Source of the DNA: Spinellus fusiger
Lineage: Eukaryota > Mucoromycota > Mucoromycetes > Mucorales > Phycomycetaceae
DNA length: 64,000 bases
Reading direction: 5' to 3'
Assembly: GCA_025094145.1 (NCBI GenBank)
Contig: JALLLS010000007.1
Location: 62,001 to 126,000, forward strand
In this document: positions 21,068-33,907 of the stretch, piece by piece
Layout of the letters: the number at the start of each line of letters is the position of its first letter
How positions within the stretch are numbered: position 1 is the first letter of the stretch
Notes under the pieces: model-generated
What the model saw: the letters and a program-made list of their open reading frames with translations, nothing else
Databases searched by the model: none
Told to the model about the DNA's origin: nothing
Made by a program: the position numbers and the translations under genes

Positions 21068-23190
21068 CACACCTAAAGATCTTTAGGATATAAAAGAAAA
21101 TAGTCGAAATACAATTGTTTAGAAATAACAAATCGATTTGAAAAGGAATGAAAATATATTGAAACTTATTCATGTTAGTTTTTAAATAAAGATTATTATG
21201 TAGATCTACCTGTAGATATATAAATCACAGAGGAAACCACCTTTGATATGGTGGTATAGTATAATATGAATATGAATATCTGTTCTTCTCGACAAAAAGG
21301 AGTTATTTGGCGGTGACCCTTTAAAGCCTCTTTTGAAATTGTATAGATATTCTTTGATATATTCACATCTCTGTTCCAAACAATTCTGCAACCTTGGCTA
21401 GCGTGGATACTGTTGAAATTTACTAATACCTCGGTGAGGATATTTGTGTTATAAGTGTGGCAGATCTTGAGAACTAAAATAAAACAGAGGAACTGTTAGA
21501 AGACCTTTTCATATTGGGTGAGAGGTCAATCCTGCCTACCCTTAATGTTTAAAACTTATCAACATCAACCACAAGAAGATCTCCACCCATTTGTCTCTTT
21601 TTTCAATGATTGATATAAAATTATTGCCAAGCCAACAAAATGACCTTTAAATTTGACAGCATCCTTTCCTTTTATTCTTGCACCATAAGCAACGACTGTC
21701 AGCTTGATAGGATCATACTCCAATATTTTTAGGTGCCAATACCCCTTTTCACTAATATAATATTAGTAAGAATAATTAGTTCGAGATGTATTAATGTACT
21801 TATATATGTGTGTATGTCGTATTACCCTTGCACTGGCACCTTCCTGCTTTTGATTTTTATTCTTTTTATCTCTCATATTATGTTTTCTTCTTTTTTATTC
21901 TCTCTATTTTGATTTGTTATCTTTCTGTTTCTTCATATACCTCTGTTTCCCGATAGCTTCTGTGTGAGTAGCCAGCCTTACGAGGTCCTACATGTCTCTT
22001 GTCTCATATTGACAGAAGATCTTTGAGATTTATAAGGAAATACATGAACAATAAAATCATATTATTTTTCTTATGGACTATTGTGTTTCAAAAGAACATT
22101 TTCGCTGTCTGTCTGTTTTAGCATTGACTATGGACTGTGCAATTAAACACTATAAAGATGGATAAAAGGAAGAAGTAAGCTTGACATTGCAACTCAATCA
22201 CTGCATTTATTGTTTAACATGTGCTATCCATAAGCCCATAGTATTTTCAGTATAACACTGCTTAAGAAAGATTTATTATAGGACACACTGAATTAACTCT
22301 AGTGGCCATTGTCCATAAAATAGAACCAAGCTTACTTATATTAAGAACAGTATAGTCATTCATTGAATCCATATCCATAATCACCTCAACTAACTCATTG
22401 CAACTGGTATTAACAGTGATAATTAATGATAACTAAGTATTATGTCTAATACTGTATTTAAGGTCCAAGGCAAATAGAGTTTGAATTGTTTGACTTAATT
22501 GTAGGAAAGAAGAGGCTAAAGTGTAATACATCATAATAGAGATAAAACTATTATTTGTTTTGATATTCCTCTTCTTTTGTTATCTCCCACACTGCACATA
22601 CAACTTGACACATAAGTACTCGTCAATATGAGCATAAATAAGCAAGGTAATGTGCCATTATTAACAAAGAAAAACAATAGAAGGAGGTGATAGACACTAC
22701 CAAAGGCTATTCTAGTGATAAAAAGGTAAGCAGTGTCTTCATCTGGGCTTGAGCTCAATGTATTCCACAAGACACTCATTGTATTGTTATTAGATAAGTG
22801 AAGAATCCATTCAAATCAGTCTTAGGTGATCTTCTACAAGGTCAATACTGTCTATACTGTCTAGGGTATACTCCTGATCATAACTATCTATCTCCCAAGG
22901 ATAAATCACAAAGCTTTTAGGTTGTGGATTCTATTGCTATGAGGGAATGCACTTGGGCAGTATCAATAGTCATAATATAGTATTGGCTACATTATTATGA
23001 TAAACAACACTATTCATCAACACTATATTCTATTGATAATACAATTGATATTGAGGTATACTACAAAAGAAAATAATAGTTTAGATACTTGCAAACCTTT
23101 GATTTTAATCATTGTTACATAAAAGGTAATGGGTTTTTTACGTAACAGGGATATATCACCGCTCAAAAGCCAGAAAAATCTTTGGGTATG
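21068..23190 (+). mobile_element. CACACC-TIR element, copy d (longest simple copy), carrying Fanzor C-terminal half
   Basis: TA (21066-21067 and 23191-23192) flanks a 2.1-kb element starting CACACCTAAAGATCTTTAGG and ending AAAAATCTTTGGGTATG. The left half holds a decayed Fanzor gene on the minus strand, and the same half is present at 49721-50660. The right half (about 22010 onward) matches copy a. An internal copy of the terminal motif (GAAGATCTTTGAGATTTATA at 22014) marks the join of the two halves and may be the scar of an insertion of one family member into another. Confidence 0.75.
21190..21790 (-). pseudogene. Fanzor (eukaryotic TnpB-like RNA-guided nuclease) pseudogene, C-terminal half, copy 1
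   Basis: Read 21790 to 21190 on the minus strand, it shows a VKFKGHFVGLA stretch, then a VDVDKF segment now followed by a stop, a probable intron, and RICHTYNTNILTEVL. This is followed by GCRIVWNRDVNISKNIYTIS. VWNRDVN-S-KNI is the RuvC-III/zinc-ribbon signature of TnpB/Fanzor proteins, with the catalytic Asp in NRDV intact. Stops and a frameshift in the A-run near 21605 break the gene. Fanzors are transposon-encoded, OMEGA-like nucleases guided by a transposon-end RNA. The N-terminal half is not recognised in this copy. Confidence 0.7.
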
Positions 23191-23199
23191 TAGTCTTTA

Positions 23200-23560
23200 A
23201 TAGCATTGAATAGTATCAATTACTATTTATCATGTATTGGTGTAGTAGTGTCATTCATGGCTTCTTGGGCTCAAAGGTATTTTGGTTAGTTAACGTACGA
23301 TTCACTTTGTTCTTTTTATTTTATTTTACTTGTTTGTTATCCTTTTATACTTCTATTCTACTCTAATGATGACTACAGATAGAATAGCTTGGAAGAGATC
23401 ACCACCAAAAGGTACATGTTCTAATACAGGCTGTTGTGCTCTTATACTATCTTTAAAATATCTATCAACTGTATCAAATACACTACAGCTTATCATAGAT
23501 ACTTCATCCCAGACCATTGATTTTGTAGCTGTTTTTTTACGATTTGCTAACTTATGACTT
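23200..23560. repeat. LTR-like dispersed repeat fragment
   Basis: TGTCATTCATGGCTTCTTGG and the following TTAGTTAAC block resemble the start of the family-2 LTR (16178). The 3' boundary is unclear. The segment sits between TIR copy d and the 3' end of the nucleotidase gene. Confidence 0.4.
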
Positions 23561-23651
23561 ATGTATTATTCATTAGCCAACAAAATGAGTGTATTGACCC
23601 TTCTTAAAAAGTGGGTTTTCAGTAATTATATATAAAAATAAAATAATAAGA

Positions 23652-26203
23652 TTAACAGTTCTTAGGCCAGTATTTGGCAGCGTAGACATTCCACATGGTG
23701 CTAAGAGTGATGTTGGTGTTAAGTTGAACAGGGGCCCAGCTCTTGGAGGTCTTGGAATCAAGGAAGGCCTTGACATCAGCAGTGAAGAAGTCCAAGACAA
23801 CCACATCAATAAGAGTGGTGTCAGTGGCATTGGGGAATGTGGAGGATACGTAGGTAGGGAGCTCAATGTAAGGAACAGCACTGTGCTTGGTATCATCACC
23901 TATTGATTTTAATTAAGTAAATGCCGCTTTTTGTTGTTTTATTAAAGCCACTTACCATTAGTACCAAGATCATCCTTGGTGGTGTAGCCAGGAGTCATAG
24001 CGGCTCTGCGGGAGACCTGGTGGCTGTACTCGTTGTCAAGGAACTCTTGATCTCTGAGGTAAGTATACTGATAGCCATGGGGCCAGACACTGCGCTTAGA
24101 GACCTTTCCTTCGTTCAAGGTAGGAACAATGGTCTTGGCTAAGCTTGCAGGAACACCGGTAAAGTAGTTGAATGCATTACCAAAGGGAGAGACCTGGAAC
24201 ATGTTATCAATGGTGTAGGGACCTAATAATACACACAGAGAAGAGCTTATTCATACTTGCTATTGAGTGTTTTGATCTTACCCTTGTAGATATCAAAGCG
24301 TTGAGAACCAGTGTTGACGATGAAGTAAGGAGCATTGGCAAAAGTAGTAGTAGAAAGAACAACCTTGGGAACAATTTCTATGTTCAATGTTAGTGCATTT
24401 GTACTTAACCAGAGGTGTGGATTGCCTACCATTGGTAACAAGGTTGTAGATACTGCTGTTGCTCTCAGGAGGAACATTGGAGATGTAGAAGTTGTTGGGG
24501 ACACAGCCCAAGACCTTGGAAAGACCAAGACGAGTGCGTATCTTGGTGATGGACTTGGTAAGCTGCTTGCCAATAGTGGTATCGAACTTCTTGCTTGCAG
24601 ACTTGGATCCACCCAAAGAGTGGTAGATGTAGGTAGCACGGTTCTGGTCGAGGTAGCGGCGGTAGAAATCAAGCTTGGCGGGCAGGTTCTTGGAGTTGGG
24701 ACCGTACTTGTCTGTGAACTTTTTGGTAGCAGCAATGCCCTATACAAGATGTCAGATACTTGTGTCTTTTCTCTTTCTTTCTTTCTTCATTCTTACATTA
24801 ACAGAGAAAAAGCCAATGGTCTCCATGTATCTACCAGACTCAATACCAGCAGCCCAGCTATCGTAGACAGCAAAGTCACGGATGTGGCTATTGGGGATTA
24901 GTCATAGATCAATACATTCTCTACTTACGTGTGGCCACCGAGCACAGTGATAGGAATGTAAGGGTAGTGTTGACGAATAGCAGCAATGACAGCCTTGAAT
25001 TCATCAAAGCGAACACCAACGTGGCCAATCAGAACAATAACATCAGCCTTATGGGTCAAAAGAGTTTGGGCGAACCAAGGATCCTTAATTTCATCCTCTA
25101 CTTTGCGGACGACGCTGACATTGCCGTTACCAGTGAAATCAAACAAGAAACCAAAGGACAAAACACGAGTACCATAGGCTCCCTTGAAGTAAGTGAACTT
25201 GTTACTGTGGCAAGAGTGAGTAAAAAATTCCTATTGCAATGTCTTACCCGAGCTGAACTGTTTTGTTGTTGTTGGCATCTTTAATGTAAACATTGGCAGC
25301 CAAATAGCGACCCTTCCAGTGAGGGACAAAGTTTTTCTGTATGTCCAAAGTAACCTTATTGACTAATTTATAGCACAGAATGGAGTATTTGTATTAGCTT
25401 CCCATAGCTTGGCAGATACAAATGTACATATTTAGCAATATGTAGTAACAGTTACCATAAAGTTCGTGATTGCCTTGAGAGAATAGATTAGCCAATGTCT
25501 TTATTTTTATTTATTTTAGACTATAAACACTTACCAACAGAGAGAATATCATAAGGAATGGTCTTCATCAAGGGTTGAGTATCAAGACCATCAAGAGGAG
25601 TAGAGTCACTCAGACCGTTGCCTAAAGAGAATAGCGGATTAGGAATGGACAGTCAAGTCAATAGAATAATTACCATCGTGCAAATCACCAGTATCGATAA
25701 TAAAGAGATCCTTCTTTACTTTGTGGGCCTTTTGCTTCATTCTGATCTATAATATTAAAAAAAAAAAGTTGGTATGGGTTTTTCATATATATTACTATTT
25801 AAAACTACTTACAACAAATGAGTAGAAATCTCCAATGTCACCATTGTAGTTCTCTTCAAGCATATGTCCCTAGATAAATACTACTATGAGTATTTCCAGT
25901 GTTCTTTCTTTCTTTTTATGTATATAAAAAAAAGGCAAAATGGATTGGTATTCACCTCAAGCCATCCTGTTGCAAAACATCAGTGAATACAAACTCAAAT
26001 GGATATGCATGAAAATTTTTCCTATTCTTACCGTGAGTATCGGTGGTGTGGATGAAATTGACATCTCCCCAGTTAAGAGGTTCTAAATCCAATGCAGGAG
26101 TCTTAGGTACACCAGGCTGTTCACGCTTTTTAAAAGAGTGTCCACCATGACATAAGGCTGTGCTAGCCAAAGTTGACAGCAGCAAGAATTGGCCAATCAA
26201 CAT
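23652..26203 (-). CDS. Secreted/vacuolar 5'-nucleotidase-like metallophosphoesterase (YHR202W type)
   Basis: Thirteen exons were derived by frame and splice signals: 26203-26032, 25966-25956, 25869-25813, 25746-25674, 25621-25535, 25473-25456, 25362-25248, 25204-24929, 24887-24797, 24739-24430, 24377-24282, 24222-23956 and 23899-23652. Together they encode 606 residues, the size of yeast YHR202W. A signal peptide (about 1-19) starts at ATG 26203. Metallophosphatase motifs occur in order: [35 protein letters not shown] and VLGGHTH, which supply the two-metal site. The C-terminal nucleotidase domain follows ([20 protein letters not shown] to YWPKNC). The family is secreted or vacuolar and hydrolyses nucleotides or phosphoesters; substrate is not deducible. 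Exon 2 (11 nt) and exon 6 (18 nt) encode part of the catalytic motifs DTHGWLE and GNHELY. Confidence 0.92.
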
Positions 26204-28258
26204 TGCAAGGGCAAAACTGTACAAAGAAAACAAGAATGTGGGCTGGACATCAGTGTATTTAACAAAGAGTGGAGTTTGGAATAAGGAGATTGGGTAAGTA
26301 CAGAAAAGGTAACGCTATAGGAACAACAAATGAAATTGCCTGGTGAAAAATAGATAACGAACTAAGTGGAAAGAATTCTCCGAAATTCTCAATCCTAAAC
26401 TGATGTCTATGTTTTACTTTACTCTATTACTGTACTTTATAGGTACTTCATGGAAAATATACTTCATGGAAAACAAATTTATACATTCGATGAATCTCTT
26501 TGGAAAATATAATTTAATCTTCAAGGAAAAGATACATTAGCAAAATAATCGGCTCTGGCTAGAAAGAGTTCTTACGCTATTTCATATTTAGCTTATTTTA
26601 CTGCTTCTATACTTCAATGTCCTATGGCTATCCTCTAACTATTGGTCACAAGTAGCAGTAAAGAGATTTGTCCTACAACCGGAAATGGTATGTATTTTCT
26701 CATGAGTTTAAAACCTTTATCTAACGAGTTTATATTAATGACCATTTGAATGATAGGTGTGAAAGTTAGAAAATGGAAAATGGAGCCAGAAATGAAAATG
26801 AAAAACGAAAACAATGATCAATTATCAGTTTATTAAGCAGTTTTACAGTAAACTCAATCGATTCAATAGTTTCTACTTTGGCTATTTATTAAAGGTTTTT
26901 GGTATCTTTGCTTAAGAAATTCATAAAGTGATAATAACAGAGAACTTCAGTATGAAGACGAAAATTAACTTAAGTTTATAATTCCGAAGACTTCTCTACT
27001 GTCAGTGTTCTCTTATTGTACACTCGTCCAGTGGCTATAGAGTGTGTTGGTAGAGTGAATTAGTAAACGATAGACTATACAAGGCATATATCATTATTTT
27101 ACTCTCAGTGTGTCTTTTGAATGTGGGCAATTACTCTGCCCACTTAATTTGTTTAAAATCTTATTCTTATCTCCACTCCGTTTTTCAATATGATAGAATG
27201 CTTTCCGTTTTTTTCCTTCTTTTGTGTTCATTTTTAGAGTTGATTCAAGTGTTAATAAATGGTGAAAATTATGATAAAATCCATAGTAACTTTTTATTGA
27301 AAGAGTAGAAGAAATATACTAAATACAGGTACGCCACTCAATGTTTTCATGCACAACATATCGTGGAAAAAAAATAGACAAAACTGTCCAATGAGATGAG
27401 ATAATACACATTCATGTAGAGTACACACTAAAAAAAGAAAATTCTGGTGTGTGTATGGCAATAAGAATCCCAATGAACCTAATGTCTTCATCATTGGCTT
27501 TCTTAATGTCTAAATCAGACACACAAATCCTAAAGAATTATGAAATTTGCATTAAGATATATTGGTTTGTCTTTTATACACTAATGCTGTGCTCATACAT
27601 CGGAGAGAACAAATAAATGGGAAACTTGATGGTAGAGAGTTCAGACAGTAACTCTTAAAGCCTAATTGAAAAATATAACCTATATTAGAAAATAGAAAAG
27701 ATGTTTCACTAATTCCTAGAAGCCTTCAATGATAATATGAACTTTGTACTCTTTGTGGGAAAAAAAAGACATCATCTTAAAAGACAAGTCTTACCTAGCC
27801 AGAAGTTGTGAAAAATGTTTATCCAAGAAGGTGTTTCAAGGCACTTCAAAGATTAGACCCTAGCTCATTCATAAAAAGAAAATTGTAATCCTACCAAGAA
27901 AAGTACTCTATAAAACAAATGGACTATGAAATTTTAAATAACTCTCTTACACAGTAATAATAGTAGTAATAAAATATAAATAGATTATATAGGTGAAGAA
28001 TGAAATACATAAATAATTGAATAAAAAACAGATATACTATCTGTTCATAGATCATGTTATCTCTAAGTAAACATAAAGATAATACAAGACTATAGGATCA
28101 CTAATGTAGCCTTCAATTATACCTGTTAAGACACTCCAGAGAGAATAGTGAGTGAACCGAAGAGGGCATTTTATGCCATAGGTGCATTGACATCTACTTA
28201 TGAGCTCTATCTTAACTTTTTCACTGTAGCATAAAAGACCTTCCACTTAAAGATAATT
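26204..28258. other. Intergenic, upstream of the nucleotidase gene
   Basis: AT-rich DNA without recognised genes. A tract at 26440-26540 repeats GGAAAATATA-type sequence (TCATGGAAAATATACTTCA, TTGGAAAATATAATTTAAT). Pyrimidine-rich signals directly upstream (TTTGTACAG at 26222) could be a splice acceptor, so a 5' leader exon is possible. Confidence 0.4.
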
Positions 28259-28362
28259 TTGGATCCTTGCCACCAATCTCACACGTTTCTCTGTCCTAGG
28301 AAGAGACGTGTGTAGTGTGTTTTCCTCTCTCTTTGGTGTTCCTCTTGGCGTCTCCAAGATGC

Positions 28363-28581
28363 TCAATCTTTATTTTCTTCCTGTTGTCCTTTTTCTCTGC
28401 CAGACGCTGACTTTAGTGTTCTGGTAGTGGCTGCTACAGTGCAGGTAATTTGGCGTGCCCACTGAGCCTTCCTATTTTGACAGTGTTTTTCTTCTTCTTG
28501 GTGTTGTGGACAGCAAATCCTCTTTTTCGGTGGTGGTTCTTCAGTCCATGGTGGCTTGAAGTGTGCTTTCTTCTCCTCCAT
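28363..28581 (-). CDS. Doubtful short ORF in a locally GC-richer island
   Basis: Bases 28260-28650 are less AT-rich than the surroundings. The minus strand encodes 72 residues beginning MEEKKAHFKPPWTEEPPPKK, with Cys-Pro-Gln-His and Gln/Glu-rich stretches. No family is recognised and no upstream or downstream exon could be justified. It could be a gene fragment or a transposon relic. Confidence 0.2.
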   Translation of the reverse strand: MEEKKAHFKPPWTEEPPPKKRICCPQHQEEEKHCQNRKAQWARQITCTVAATTRTLKSASGREKGQQEENKD

Positions 28582-28983
28582 ACTTTCCTTATGTATTATT
28601 TATTTTGGCGAGTTTCTTTTTTCCTTTCCTGACAGTTAAGTCCACGTGACTTTATTATTATTTTCAGATGCCGCACGTCATAATGTGTATGGCCTATTCA
28701 ATAGAAAATACAAAAAGAAAGTAAATCATAAAAGAGTACTACTGTTGTATCCAGGGTCAATACAGAGATATGTCTAACATAAGTAGCACCAGTCAATTGC
28801 ATTAACACTGATAAGTAATTAGGGTCATGTGTGTAGAATCAACTTTAGGAGACACATAAGTGTAACTATGGCAATTGATTAGTATATAAAGAGTTGTATA
28901 TTCCACTAAATAAAAGCAATCTATTCTTGGATAAAGTCCTGTCATATATCAGTCTCTTTATTCTTTAGTTTGTAAAAAACAAA

Positions 28984-30338
28984 TACTGCCACACCCAATT
29001 GAATTTGATACTTTTGAGAATTAATATCAGGACGAAATATTTAGGATATGTTCAACATTAGATAAAACACTCCACATTTGATCTAGAAGCTTCAAACTTG
29101 ATCATACTAAAGATCAACATATTTAATTATAGGAAATATAATAATAATACAACTAATATTTTGTATGGCCTCTTTTGGTATCAATTATAGCCTGGTATCT
29201 ATGTCATACTTTAAATTTATTGTTGTGCAAGTTCAACACCAACCCTCTCCCACTCCTCTGCAAGTAGAATATTCAAACATTCAACATTGATAATAGATAC
29301 CCTCCTTTCTTCAATTGGTCTTTCCAAGGCCCACCAGATGTGTTCAATTGGAGTTAATTCAGGGATTTGTGTGAGCTAGTACTCAAAGAACCCTAATTTA
29401 ATTGATCTCTTTCCACCCTCTGGCATAGACCCCAGTATGACAGCTAGCACCCTATTCTTGTAACAGAAACTCACCTTTCTCTTTCTGATGCAATTCTGTG
29501 AACCAAGGATGGAACTCACCAGCCAAAATATTGATATATTCGTCTTGGTTTACAGTGCCATCAATAAAGACTCATGGGCCAAATCCGCCTGCCCAAAAAC
29601 AGTTCCAAAGCATGACCCCTCCACCACCAAACTTCGTTGTTGGAACACTATAGTTAGGATTATACCTTTCTCAAACCTTTATGATGACACACGCACCACT
29701 ATTGTTCCCTTTCACGGTGTACCTGGACTCATCAGACTAAATAACACCTCTCCACTGGTCGTTCGTCCAATTGACATGTTTCTTAGCCCAGCCAAGTCAG
29801 TTTTCTTTGTGTTATTTCAATTTAGGTTGGCTTGTGAGATAAAGAAAAAGATCCGAACCCTAACTGATTGCAGTAACTAATCATGGTGTTTCTACATACA
29901 TCAACCTGAATCTTCAACATTTCCAATTTCAGTTGATTATATGAGGCAAATGGGTCCTCTCTAATGACCTTTTCTATGTGTCTGAGGTCTTTCTCACTGG
30001 CTTTATTTTTATTTTTATTTTTTCCATGACTCTCCAAATGCAATGGTGACCTAGGTTCTTTGATGTTTCTGATACTATTTTGAACTGTGGGCTTTTTCAT
30101 CTCAACCACACTCACAATGACAGTCAATTTTAATCCAGCCTTCAACTGGTAACAAATGCCCTATATCTTTTTATCTTCTGCTTTATCATATTCTTCACAA
30201 GTGTGAGTTTCTGGATATCTATCTGATATAGTGTGTTGGTTTAACACCATTTGGAAAGAATAAGAGTTTTATGCAAAGATAAAGGTATTATTTTATTAAA
30301 ATTTAGGCAAGTATTAAATTCAATTGTGTGTGGATGTA
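28984..30338 (-). mobile_element. Tc1-like element, left arm of a long palindrome
   Basis: A TA-bounded element begins TACTGCCACACCCAATTGAA and ends CAATTGTGTGTGGATGTA. The minus strand encodes a dead transposase. Its N-terminal HTH part is at 30145-29822 (LTVIVSVVEM, then KASEKDLRHIEKVIREDP). Degenerate catalytic pieces follow, including FGTVFGQADLAHESLL near 29590 and a TPIEHIWWALERPIEERR motif near 29330. In-frame stops make it inactive. It is the mirror image of 30533-31887. Confidence 0.85.
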
Positions 30339-30532
30339 TTTATATTGATTTATACATGTGATAGTTTGAAATACTTTGAAATTAAAAAGTAACCAAATGT
30401 TTTAGGTCAATATAATAATTAATATCACGTGAAAGTATAGAGACATTTAAACAGGGATAAACATCTTTATTTGTTTAAAATGGTAGTGCCTTTTTGGGTT
30501 TCTACCATAAAAGAATGTATTCTGGTACTAAG
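30339..30532. other. 194-bp spacer between palindrome arms
   Basis: Unique AT-rich sequence with no recognised feature. It is the loop of the 28984-31887 inverted repeat. Confidence 0.7.
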
Positions 30533-31887
30533 TACATCCACACACAATTGAATTTAATACTTGCCTAAATTTTAATAAAATAATACCTTTATCTTTGCAT
30601 AAAACTCTTATTCTTTCCAAATGGTGTTAAACCAACACACTATATCAGATAGATATCCAGAAACTCACACTTGTGAAGAATATGATAAAGCAGAAGATAA
30701 AAAGATATAGGGCATTTGTTACCAGTTGAAGGCTGGATTAAAATTGACTGTCATTGTGAGTGTGGTTGAGATGAAAAAGCCCACAGTTCAAAATAGTATC
30801 AGAAACATCAAAGAACCTAGGTCACCATTGCATTTGGAGAGTCATGGAAAAAATAAAAATAAAAATAAAGCCAGTGAGAAAGACCTCAGACACATAGAAA
30901 AGGTCATTAGAGAGGACCCATTTGCCTCATATAATCAACTGAAATTGGAAATGTTGAAGATTCAGGTTGATGTATGTAGAAACACCATGATTAGTTACTG
31001 CAATCAGTTAGGGTTCGGATCTTTTTCTTTATCTCACAAGCCAACCTAAATTGAAATAACACAAAGAAAACTGACTTGGCTGGGCTAAGAAACATGTCAA
31101 TTGGACGAACGACCAGTGGAGAGGTGTTATTTAGTCTGATGAGTCCAGGTACACCGTGAAAGGGAACAATAGTGGTGCGTGTGTCATCATAAAGGTTTGA
31201 GAAAGGTATAATCCTAACTATAGTGTTCCAACAACGAAGTTTGGTGGTGGAGGGGTCATGCTTTGGAACTGTTTTTGGGCAGGCGGATTTGGCCCATGAG
31301 TCTTTATTGATGGCACTGTAAACCAAGACGAATATATCAATATTTTGGCTGGTGAGTTCCATCCTTGGTTCACAGAATTGCATCAGAAAGAGAAAGGTGA
31401 GTTTCTGTTACAAGAATAGGGTGCTAGCTGTCATACTGGGGTCTATGCCAGAGGGTGGAAAGAGATCAATTAAATTAGGGTTCTTTGAGTACTAGCTCAC
31501 ACAAATCCCTGAATTAACTCCAATTGAACACATCTGGTGGGCCTTGGAAAGACCAATTGAAGAAAGGAGGGTATCTATTATCAATGTTGAATGTTTGAAT
31601 ATTCTACTTGCAGAGGAGTGGGAGAGGGTTGGTGTTGAACTTGCACAACAATAAATTTAAAGTATGACATAGATACCAGGCTATAATTGATACCAAAAGA
31701 GGCCATACAAAATATTAGTTGTATTATTATTATATTTCCTATAATTAAATATGTTGATCTTTAGTATGATCAAGTTTGAAGCTTCTAGATCAAATGTGGA
31801 GTGTTTTATCTAATGTTGAACATATCCTAAATATTTCGTCCTGATATTAATTCTCAAAAGTATCAAATTCAATTGGGTGTGGCAGTA
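30533..31887 (+). mobile_element. Tc1-like element, right arm of a long palindrome
   Basis: It is 1355 bp, exactly the length of the left arm, and is its reverse complement as far as I can read. ORFs at 29488-29880/30991-31383 and 29822-30145/30726-31049 have identical translations, and their coordinates mirror around 60871/2 without any shift. The transposase reads on the plus strand and carries the same inactivating stops as the left arm. Confidence 0.85.
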
Positions 31888-33607
31888 TTAAGGTTGAGTT
31901 TCATTCTATTGAAATTGGGGGGAGGGTTATAAAAAAAATGGTGTAAACTAGTCTAATAGTAGATATTGCAAAAGTTTACAGCCTATAGTATTCAACAGTT
32001 GTAGGACTAGGCCTTTGAAAGGTATGACAAGGTTAGTTGTCCAATAGTGCTGGTTTGAAGCAGGGGACCATCTAATTTACAGTATTACTGGATTCTTTCC
32101 GGTGTCAACTCCAGAGAGGTTCAAATGGTCATGGAGTACACTTCCACTTCTAGATGAGCTGAGACAGACTTGTTGATTAATGAAGAATAAGGATCTATTG
32201 AGTATCAGGAAGTTGTTGGACAGGTGCAGTATTATATTCAACGTTAAAAACTTATAATTAATTCTCTCAAATTAGTTAAGGTTATCCAAAAATCATTAGA
32301 TAGAGACTTTCTGGCTTTTCTAGTTAGACTGTAGCCCACTAACTTCTAAGAAGAACTCAATCAAATTATGTTTCTTCTAGCACTTAAGTTAATTTTTCAT
32401 GGCTCTCTTTTTAAGGTAAAAGACTTAATTATTCATTAAAAGTAAATCATGTTTTGATAGCATCTCTAAAAGAAAGGGGAAAAAAAGAAGTAAGCTCTAT
32501 TCATATCATATTAGGTGCTATTTAATTGTCTAAAATGTTACTTTCAAGTATTCAAGTTAATAACAGTGCCACTATTAATGAAGATAAAAAAAAACTTCCA
32601 TTAAATATGATATTATAAGAGAGAAAAAAGAATGAAAGCAAACATCAAGATACAAGATCAAAGGTTAGGCCACAAAACTATTTCTTGTTTTATCTAATTG
32701 GTCTTTTCATATTATTTTCTGTGCTATATTCTTATTTTATTATATTCTTTACATATTCTGCAGCTAAAAAATCATGGAATAGCAGTCGGTTCATAATGTT
32801 TTCTTATAGAAAAAAATCAATATATTGATTGGGCTAATTTAAATAAATAATAATAAAACATGTGAAATAAAGCAAGCAAAGGCATGATAAAATAAGGATG
32901 ATCATTACGTAGTTATTTTTACTGTATCACTAAGAACTTGGACAAATTGCTAATAAAAGATCTAGAGTAGTACTCTCAGGGTATTTGTGGTGCAATCAAA
33001 GACAAGTAAAAAATTTAATTCTTTTGTAGATAGAGATTAAAGTCTCGCATATTATTTCTTGCATGGTGTATTGAGAATAAATCCCTAAAAATAAGGTACA
33101 TAGATTATATTTAAGCGAATTTTTATAATAATAAATGCTAAAGAAAATGTTATGAATACATTTTATATACCCCTTCGAACGTTACTTTGTACTACTTGTA
33201 TGGGAAGTGATGCACTATCTTATTAGTGTGTCTATCTACAGTTAGATCTTAAGAATATTTCTTTTAGCATATTTCCTTTTTTTATTTTATTTTCAAGAAG
33301 AAAAATCCAAAAACAACACATATTTAGTATTGCTGGTGTACTCAGTATAAATATATACCATAATTGCATCTACAATAGTGTTCTTAGCTAGTGCTCGCTA
33401 TCGAGGTTGGGAGTGGGTTGTCCATAGATACATATAGATATAGTGGTGTTTTTCTAATTCGCTTTTTTATTTTTATTTTTGAAAGACATAAAACAAATTA
33501 TTATTGTATCATATCATATCACATACTGTCAATATTAGAGAAAGATATAGAGTGAGTTTGAATGTTCAAGCTTGAGGTGCTTTTCTCATTTTCAATACTC
33601 TCAATTA
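31888..33607. other. AT-rich intergenic DNA
   Basis: Nothing is recognised apart from poly-A and poly-T tracts. Confidence 0.45.
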
Positions 33608-33907
33608 TTATAAATCTATCGAGTCTTTAAACAAATGCAACATTATTACAATCAATCCATCAACTGAAGAATGGTTTGTAGCAATATAAATGATTTGTGT
33701 ATTGAGTACCAAATATTTAGTATGACCACCCCTAGCATCAATTGTAGGTAGGCATATCCGCTCCATGCAGGCAGTGAAGGTACTAATTTTTTGTTGTTGT
33801 TTTTCTCTAATACAATACTGAGACAGTCCCAGGCTAATGTTTTGTCGTGTATCATGATCTTTTCTATATCTATATCTTAAAAAAGCACACCAAGATGATC
33901 CATTCAA
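33608..33907 (-). pseudogene. Tc1/mariner transposase C-terminal relic
   Basis: The minus strand encodes ACMERICLPTIDARGGHTKY, which fits the Tc1 transposase C-terminal pattern 'SM..R...VI.A.GG.TKY'. A preceding Trp/Leu-rich segment is split between two frames (LAWDCLSIVLEK in the other frame). Catalytic motifs are not found nearby and terminal repeats were not identified. Confidence 0.5.

Noticed and set aside
29488..31383. Two pairs of identical ORFs that could look like duplicated genes
   Set aside because: They are the sense and antisense frames of the same dead Tc1-like transposase in the two palindrome arms.
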